A stretch of 64,000 nucleotides of DNA from Candidatus Babeliales bacterium (GTDB taxonomy: Bacteria > Babelota > Babeliae > Babelales > UASB340): contig JAGLWI010000003.1 of NCBI GenBank assembly GCA_023133515.1, forward strand, positions 76,265 through 140,264, written 5' to 3'. Shown here in pieces: positions 58,195 to 64,000 of the stretch. The number at the start of each line of letters is the position of its first letter. The first letter of the stretch is position 1. Made by a program: the position numbers and the translations under genes. The notes beneath the pieces were generated by a model, which searched no databases, was not told the DNA's origin, and worked only from the letters and a program-made list of their open reading frames with translations.

Positions 58195-59274
58195 ATGAAA
58201 AAAAATTCTTTGATATTACTTATAATAAGTTTTTTCATTATAAACAATTATACAAATGCCGAAAATTGGTTTAAAGCTGAAAAAGAAAAATCTGGAGTTG
58301 TTAAAATAACAGTTTCAAATAAACCATTTGAGGTCAAAACCATTCTAGGATTAAAATTTTTTGGGAAAATATTTGGAAAAAATGAACTGTTTAATAAATT
58401 TTTAAAACATTTAAAAGATTTTAATAAATCTAAAAACGTAAATGAAATACATCTTGATTTTTCTAATACAGAAATAAAAGATTATCATTGCAATCAGCTA
58501 AGACATTTTGAAAAAATAACTGAATTATTTTTTTCTCGTTGTCACAATATAAAAGGCTCTTTTTTTAAAAAATTTTTAGGAAAATTTAATAATATCAGAA
58601 TACTTGTGTTTAACGAGAGTTCTATTAAGGAAAATTATCTACAATATATTCCAACGGCTCACCTTGAAGAATTAGATATTTCTGACAACAAAGCAATTAC
58701 TGGAGAGTTTTTTGTTGCAATAAAAAATAAACTCACAAAAATAAAAAAATTGGATATTTATAATTGTTCCATTAAAGAAAAATATTTAACTTATTTACCA
58801 ACTATTAATCTTGAGGAACTTGATGTTTCTTACAATATTGATATAACAGGAAAATTTTTGAGAGAGTTAAAAGGGAAACTTATAAAACTTAAAGGTCTTT
58901 GGATAGACAATTGTTCAATAAATGATGAATATTTAAAAGATCTACCAACCACTAACTTAAAAGAACTGCAGGTTACAGGAAGATATATTTCTGGAAAATT
59001 TTTAAAAACGTTAAATGGTAAATTAATAAAACTTGAACAATTAAGTTTAGATGATTGTAATATTGAAGATGAAAAATTGGAAAATGTTCCAGTATATTCA
59101 CTCAAACAACTACTTCTTAGGGGAAACAAAAAAATTACAGGTCAGTTTTTAAATAAAGTTAAGTGGCCAAAAAAAACAAGAGTAAAAATATTTTTTGATG
59201 AATATCAAAAAGAAATAATTAAGAACATGCTTTTAAAGCAATTTTCTGAAAAAATAAATGTTGAATTTTCATAG
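58195..59274 (+). CDS. Secreted leucine-rich-repeat protein
   Basis: Signal peptide (MKKNSLILLIISFFIINNYTNA); repeated LKKLDIYNCSIKEKYLTYLPTINLEELDVSYN-type units. Confidence 0.8.
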   Translation: MKKNSLILLIISFFIINNYTNAENWFKAEKEKSGVVKITVSNKPFEVKTILGLKFFGKIFGKNELFNKFLKHLKDFNKSKNVNEIHLDFSNTEIKDYHCNQLRHFEKITELFFSRCHNIKGSFFKKFLGKFNNIRILVFNESSIKENYLQYIPTAHLEELDISDNKAITGEFFVAIKNKLTKIKKLDIYNCSIKEKYLTYLPTINLEELDVSYNIDITGKFLRELKGKLIKLKGLWIDNCSINDEYLKDLPTTNLKELQVTGRYISGKFLKTLNGKLIKLEQLSLDDCNIEDEKLENVPVYSLKQLLLRGNKKITGQFLNKVKWPKKTRVKIFFDEYQKEIIKNMLLKQFSEKINVEFS

Positions 59275-59608
59275 TTTACGGCTTTTAGTTAAAAGCTAAA
59301 TACATTATTAATTTCAATGGTCGATAAGTTGAAGTAAAAACGGAGCCTCCTTCGTTAAGTTTTTGTAATCTTTTTTTGATTTAGTTGTATAGTCAAGGAT
59401 AAATTATTTTTTTGATAATTGGTAATTAGTCGAAAAAGGATTTGCTTGATATTACAAAATATTTTTTTAGATTGTACTTTGATAAACATGGGTCTTTATT
59501 AAATGGACGGATAAAATTAATTTTTGTTTTTTTATTTACATGCTCACAATTATTTTATAAAATTTATTTTTATCGAATAAGTTCAACGCAAAAGAAGAAA
59601 GGGTTTTT

Positions 59609-61300
59609 GTGAAAAAAATAAATTATGTTTATGTTACGATATTCTTGGTTTTGTTTTCGACTAATGTTTCTTTTACAAAAGATTTAGGGAGTGACATTTC
59701 TAAGACATGTGGATTGTCAGAAGTTTATCCTGCTCTTATTAAAGCGATAGAAGAAAATGACATGATTCTGTTCAACGAACTTTTAAATAGTGGTGAAGAT
59801 GTAAATTGTGTGGATTTTGATAATGAAACTCCACTCCATAGGGCTGCAGAATATAATAATGTTAAAGCAATCAAGGAACTAATAAAACGAGGAGCTAATA
59901 AAGACGTAAGAGATAATGAAGGGATGACGCCATTACATTATGCCGTAGTATACAATAATATACAGGCGATAAAGCAACTTATAACTTTGGGAGCAGATAA
60001 AAATATAAAGGATAATGAACTATATACATCTTTATACTGGACGATACTTTTGAATAATTTAGAAGCAATGGAAATGTTGCTAAAATTAGGATGTGATCCA
60101 AATGCTTTTGATGATGATTATAATACTCCATTGCATCTTGCAGTAGTAATGAATCGAACAAAAATGATAGAAAAACTTTTAGAGTTTGGAGTAGACGTAA
60201 ATGCACAAAATGATGATTTGCTAACATCTCTTCATTTAGCAGTGTGTATGAACAATGTAGAAGCAACGAAAAAGCTTTTGGAATTTGGAGCAGATGTACA
60301 TATACAAAGTAGTAATTTGGTAACACTGTTGGAATTTAGAGCAGATGTACATATACAAAGTAATAATTTGGTAACACCGCTTCAATTCGCTATTAAACTT
60401 GGTAGAGAAGAGATTATATTGTTGCTTAACAAATTTGATGCTGATGTTATTAATATAGAAAATAATGTTTATCAAAATGTAAAAGAGAAGGATACTATTG
60501 CAACAGGTGTCTTTTTAGAAAATGATCCCGATCTTATCAAAACAGTAAAACAAAATGATATTGAAAATCTTAAAAAACTTTTGAAGAAAGGAGAAGATGT
60601 TAATTGTATTGATTCTAACAACCAGAGTCTTTTACATTGGGCAATATATTTCAATAATAATTATGCATTAACAGAAATTTTAAAATATAATCCAGATATC
60701 AACGTAAGAGATAATGAAGGGATGACGCCATTACATTATGTCGCAGTATGCAATAATATACAGGCGATAAAGCAATTTATAACTTTGGGAGCAGATAAAA
60801 ATTCAAAGAACAACGATCTGCTTACACCTTTACACTGGACGATACTTTTGAATAATTTAGAAGCGATGGAAACATTGCTAAAATTAGGATGTGATACAGA
60901 AGTTCTTAATGAAAACTTGCAAACCCCGTTATATTTAGCAATAATGTTAAATAGAACAAAATTAATAGAAACACTTGTGAAATTTGGAGCAAATATAGAT
61001 ACACAGGATGATTATCTACAAACACCTCTACATGTTGCAGCAGGAATGAATAATATTGAGGCGATAGAAAAGTTTTTATCCCTTGGGGCAAGTGTAAATG
61101 TTAAGGATGATATTAACGAAACGCCTCTTCATTTAGCTACGGAGTTTGGGAGAGAAGAAGGCATGTTGTTGCTGGTCACATTTGGTGCAGATACTAGTAT
61201 GAAAAATGATGATAATCAAACAGCCTTAGATATATACCTTAAGAGAACATCATTATCAGAAAAACAACCGAACTTTGATATTATCAAATTGCTTTCTTAG
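59609..61300 (+). CDS. Secreted ankyrin-repeat protein
   Basis: Signal-peptide-like N-terminus; many ankyrin units (DNEGMTPLHYAVVYNNIQAIKQLITLGADKN). GTG start. Confidence 0.92.
   Translation: MKKINYVYVTIFLVLFSTNVSFTKDLGSDISKTCGLSEVYPALIKAIEENDMILFNELLNSGEDVNCVDFDNETPLHRAAEYNNVKAIKELIKRGANKDVRDNEGMTPLHYAVVYNNIQAIKQLITLGADKNIKDNELYTSLYWTILLNNLEAMEMLLKLGCDPNAFDDDYNTPLHLAVVMNRTKMIEKLLEFGVDVNAQNDDLLTSLHLAVCMNNVEATKKLLEFGADVHIQSSNLVTLLEFRADVHIQSNNLVTPLQFAIKLGREEIILLLNKFDADVINIENNVYQNVKEKDTIATGVFLENDPDLIKTVKQNDIENLKKLLKKGEDVNCIDSNNQSLLHWAIYFNNNYALTEILKYNPDINVRDNEGMTPLHYVAVCNNIQAIKQFITLGADKNSKNNDLLTPLHWTILLNNLEAMETLLKLGCDTEVLNENLQTPLYLAIMLNRTKLIETLVKFGANIDTQDDYLQTPLHVAAGMNNIEAIEKFLSLGASVNVKDDINETPLHLATEFGREEGMLLLVTFGADTSMKNDDNQTALDIYLKRTSLSEKQPNFDIIKLLS
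60278..60379 (+). repeat. 51-bp in-frame tandem duplication in the ankyrin gene
   Basis: TTGGAATTTGGAGCAGATGTACATATACAAAGTAGTAATTTGGTAACACTG followed directly by a near-identical copy. Confidence 0.9.
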
Positions 61301-61516
61301 GTTTATATAACAAAGTGATAGAATTTGATTTTAGTTTACAATATATCAAAACGATTTTAGCAACATTTAATACAGACAGGCCAGAAGATATTTGTTATAC
61401 AGTCGCAAAGTCCCATTAGGACAAAACTGATACCCCCTTTTGAAAGTGTGAAAATCATGAGTAAAATAATAATAAGGTTGAGGTTTATTTAAAAAATATC
61501 TAAAATATGGGGGGAT

Positions 61517-61768
61517 ATGAAAATGAGAAGAATAGCATTTTCAATCATTTTGTTATCAATTGTTTCTTTTAGTTTGGTTCAATGTAAAAAAGATCCAAGT
61601 ATAGCTAAAGACATTTCTCAACAATTTTTTAATAAACTTAAAAATAAAGTTTCTGACTTAGAAAACATGCTGAAAAAAGCGGGGGCTGGAATTGCAACTG
61701 AAGCAGCTGTTGAGAGTGCATCAACAGCAGTAGGAATTTTCTTAACTGCATTGCCATTTCTTCCATAA
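61517..61768 (+). CDS. Small secreted protein, possible lipoprotein
   Basis: N-terminal signal-like helix ending LVQCKKD (atypical lipobox); Ala-rich hydrophobic C-terminus; ggggg upstream of ATG. Confidence 0.45.
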   Translation: MKMRRIAFSIILLSIVSFSLVQCKKDPSIAKDISQQFFNKLKNKVSDLENMLKKAGAGIATEAAVESASTAVGIFLTALPFLP

Positions 61769-61803
61769 AATATAATGATTAATTCTGCTAATTAGGTTTA
61801 TAT

Positions 61804-62334
61804 ATGAATAAAACAGCCCAACTAGTTATCCATTTTGAAAAAAAAAATTCTTTTCTGGCGTTAATTGTAATGTCAGTAATGATTATAGTGATGACAGTTG
61901 GGTTGTTTTATTTTTCTCGATCAAACATTATTTTTTTTCCAGGTGTTTCCTTTCTTAGTTTTTTGATTTCTTTTGTTATAAAAGCTGTTCTTTATTTTGG
62001 GATTGGTTTATTTACATTTGGTATAATATATGGCCTTTTTTCTATGCAATACAAGGGTCCTGCAGCGATTCTTGATCGAAATGGAATATGGATTAAACAT
62101 TACAATTTTATTCCTTGGAAAAATATTGAGGAATTTACTTCATATCCAATGTTTGGGACTGTAGAAGGCATCGGGATTAAGGTCAAGGACGTAGAAGTTT
62201 TATCCAAACAGTCTGATTGGAGTGGTAAGTTAGGGATATTTTGGGCAAAATTGTTTGGCAATTATCATATTACGCTTTCAAATATTGATATCAAAAATGA
62301 GGATATAATATCTTTTGTTCGTCTATATATTTAA
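61804..62334 (+). CDS. Two-TM protein with PH-like C-terminal domain
   Basis: Two TM helices then GPAAILDRNGIWIKHYNFIPWKNIEEFTSYPMFGTVEGIGIKVKD. Confidence 0.5.
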   Translation: MNKTAQLVIHFEKKNSFLALIVMSVMIIVMTVGLFYFSRSNIIFFPGVSFLSFLISFVIKAVLYFGIGLFTFGIIYGLFSMQYKGPAAILDRNGIWIKHYNFIPWKNIEEFTSYPMFGTVEGIGIKVKDVEVLSKQSDWSGKLGIFWAKLFGNYHITLSNIDIKNEDIISFVRLYI

Positions 62335-62511
62335 AAAACCCTCTTGTTTATTAAAAGTGCGACAGATTATATCTACAGTTTTTCTAGTGCCATAGGGAAA
62401 GTAAAAGGAGCTTATGATTATGGTGAAAAAGATGGGATGGTAAGATATCTGCTAGAACTAAGTAATCGGGCATATGAATATTTTAAAAGTTCGGAAGTTG
62501 AGGAAAAATGA
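62335..62511 (+). pseudogene. Gene remnant or short coupled ORF
   Basis: Open frame without ATG near its 5' end: KTLLFIKSATDYIYSFSSAIGKVKGAYDYGEKDGMVRYLLELSNRAYEYFKSSEVEEK*; protein-like composition; not in ORF track. Confidence 0.4.
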
Positions 62512-62946
62512 CAACTTATAAAATTGGTACTTTCGAACTTAAGAATCGAGAACGAAAAAGTGCTCTAAGACGTACAAAAATTCTTCGACTTAATACTAAA
62601 TTGTTCGGATTGTCACTTATGACGGCCCTTAGTTGACGCTGCCTGTGCGCCATAGCTTTATGCGAAGGCGTATTTCGCAACAAAGTTATTAAATTCGATT
62701 TTAGTTTTCACCATATTCAAACAGTGTTTTCTAGTTTTGAAATGTTTTTATGATTGGAGTTTTGAACCATTCAAATAGAAACTTTTAGTTGGCGATAAGC
62801 CTATAAAAATCGCAAAAATAACCAATTTATACCATTCGTGCAAGTAATTTATATTTGTTAAAATAATTAAGGTTATTAGTTTCATGTAAATGCGAAAAGT
62901 AAATTTACATGATTTGTTTATCTATTATTTTTCAGTGGAGGTTAAC

Positions 62947-63756
62947 ATGAAATTAATTAAGAAAATCTTGTTAGGTTCATTATTTATTGGTTTTTACTTT
63001 TTTAGTTTGAATGCAATGGAAAATATTGAATCGACTCAAAAAGTTGGTTCTGCAGAAACCAAAATTTCAGAGAAAAATTTTAAAAATGAAAAAAAAGAGA
63101 TTGTTGTTTTATATTCAGGTGGTTTAGATTCAAGTGCTTTGGTTGGCATGTGTGGAGCAAGAAAATATGATATTGTACATTTATTAACATTTGATAATGG
63201 TGCACAGTATAATTTAGAGATGTCTAAAATAAAGTTAGATGAATTCAGAAGAGTTTTTCCAAAGACAACATTTATACATAAAATTATTTCTGTTCGATAT
63301 TTATTTAAAGAAATTTCATTAATTGATATTGAAGAAGATATTTTGCAATATAAAACAAATTTACTTTGCGTTGGATGTAAAATGTCTATGCATGCTTTTG
63401 CCGTTATATATGCAAAAGAAAATAATATTAATATTGTTATTGATGGTTTTGTAAAGAGACAAAACCATTTTCCGGAACAGGATCAAAGTTTTATAGATGA
63501 AATAAAGAAAATATATAAAAAATATAATGTTGTTTATAAAAGTCCTTTATATTTTATTGTGCAGGAAAAGAAGGATGTTAAAAATATTTTATCCAGATAT
63601 AATTTATCTACCAAAAGCATTGAGCCAGAATGTTTATTTGGGAATACTTTTTCTACATCTACCAGTAAAAATATTAGAAAATATATTAGATCTAAAAGAA
63701 AAAAAACGTATAAATTTATAGATGAATTTTTAAAAGAATCGACGCTTTTAATATAA
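62947..63756 (+). CDS. PP-loop (N-type) ATP pyrophosphatase-like protein with N-terminal signal peptide
   Basis: VVLYSGGLDSSALVG PP-loop; CVGC and PECLFG cysteines; signal peptide MKLIKKILLGSLFIGFYFFSLNA. Start at 62947 has a ggagg RBS; tracked start 62890 lacks one. Confidence 0.75.
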   Translation: MKLIKKILLGSLFIGFYFFSLNAMENIESTQKVGSAETKISEKNFKNEKKEIVVLYSGGLDSSALVGMCGARKYDIVHLLTFDNGAQYNLEMSKIKLDEFRRVFPKTTFIHKIISVRYLFKEISLIDIEEDILQYKTNLLCVGCKMSMHAFAVIYAKENNINIVIDGFVKRQNHFPEQDQSFIDEIKKIYKKYNVVYKSPLYFIVQEKKDVKNILSRYNLSTKSIEPECLFGNTFSTSTSKNIRKYIRSKRKKTYKFIDEFLKESTLLI

Positions 63757-63779
63757 AATATTTTTTAGGGAAATAATTG

Positions 63780-64000
63780 ATGACAATAATTAGATCAAAA
63801 AAAATTTTTTTTATAAGTGAATGTTTAGTTAATCAAAATATTAGGGCTTATGGTGTTGGTAATATGAAAGGCGAGGGTCCTGTTGCAGATCTAATAAATC
63901 TACTAGTTAATAATGGAGTGGGTTTAACAATTGTTTCTTGTCCTGAAATTTGTTATGAAGGATTAAAAAGGAAGGCCTGTGGGAAGGAACATTATAATAA
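63780..64000 (+). CDS. TudS/CD3072-like cysteine protein (3' truncated by window)
   Basis: MTIIRSKKIFFISECLVNQNIRAYGVGNMKGEGPVADLINLLVNNGVGLTIVSCPEICYEGLKRKACGKEHYN; CLxNQN and CPE motifs. Confidence 0.6.
   Translation, partial: MTIIRSKKIFFISECLVNQNIRAYGVGNMKGEGPVADLINLLVNNGVGLTIVSCPEICYEGLKRKACGKEHYN

Noticed and set aside
59330-59365. Possible terminator AAAAACGGAGCCTCCTTCGTTAAGTTTTT
   Set aside because: Arms do not pair well when written out.
58195-61300. LRR plus ankyrin genes as a CRISPR-like or array system
   Set aside because: Repeats are coding protein repeats in continuous frames, not spacer-separated DNA repeats.
62640-62700. GC-richer stretch GCCTGTGCGCCATAGCTTTATGCGAAGGCG as another repeat family
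   Set aside because: Contains short self-complementary pieces, but only one copy in the window and no clear long stem.
1-64000. tRNA or rRNA genes
   Set aside because: Scanned intergenic regions by eye for cloverleaf-like GC-richer segments; none supportable, though tRNAscan would be decisive.

Overview
AT-rich, densely coding bacterial window with a Gram-negative envelope toolkit: kdsA, msbA-like ABC exporter, lolD-like ATPase, MlaD/MCE protein, murJ and a gspF-K pseudopilus operon. It also carries many glycosyltransferases and secreted ankyrin and LRR proteins. This profile resembles intracellular Dependentiae/TM6 (Babela-like) bacteria, but that assignment is inference from gene content, not a search result. 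Layout: 1-16.9 kb is a surface-glycan cluster with several inverted or tandem paralogues. 17-33 kb is mostly housekeeping (glyA, efp, nusB, kdsA, ndk, rpsA, lon, lolD, murJ). 34-38 kb holds a large secreted protein coupled to a putative outer-membrane barrel. 40-46.5 kb is gspF-G-H-I-J-K plus MCE. 46.5-57.8 kb has ybeY, valS, two TMTC-like TPR glycosyltransferases, tandem site-2 proteases and tyrS. 58-64 kb is an accessory secreted/effector-like region. It ends in a signal-peptide-bearing PP-loop ATPase next to a truncated TudS/CD3072-like cysteine protein, which I consider the most unusual gene pair here. Outside the genes, the clearest unexplained structure is a family of MITE-like intergenic elements: 16-bp terminal inverted repeats (AACTTATACGAAAATT) around a GC-rich palindrome containing CCTGAGCTTGTCGAAGG. 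I saw no rRNA, tRNA or CRISPR.
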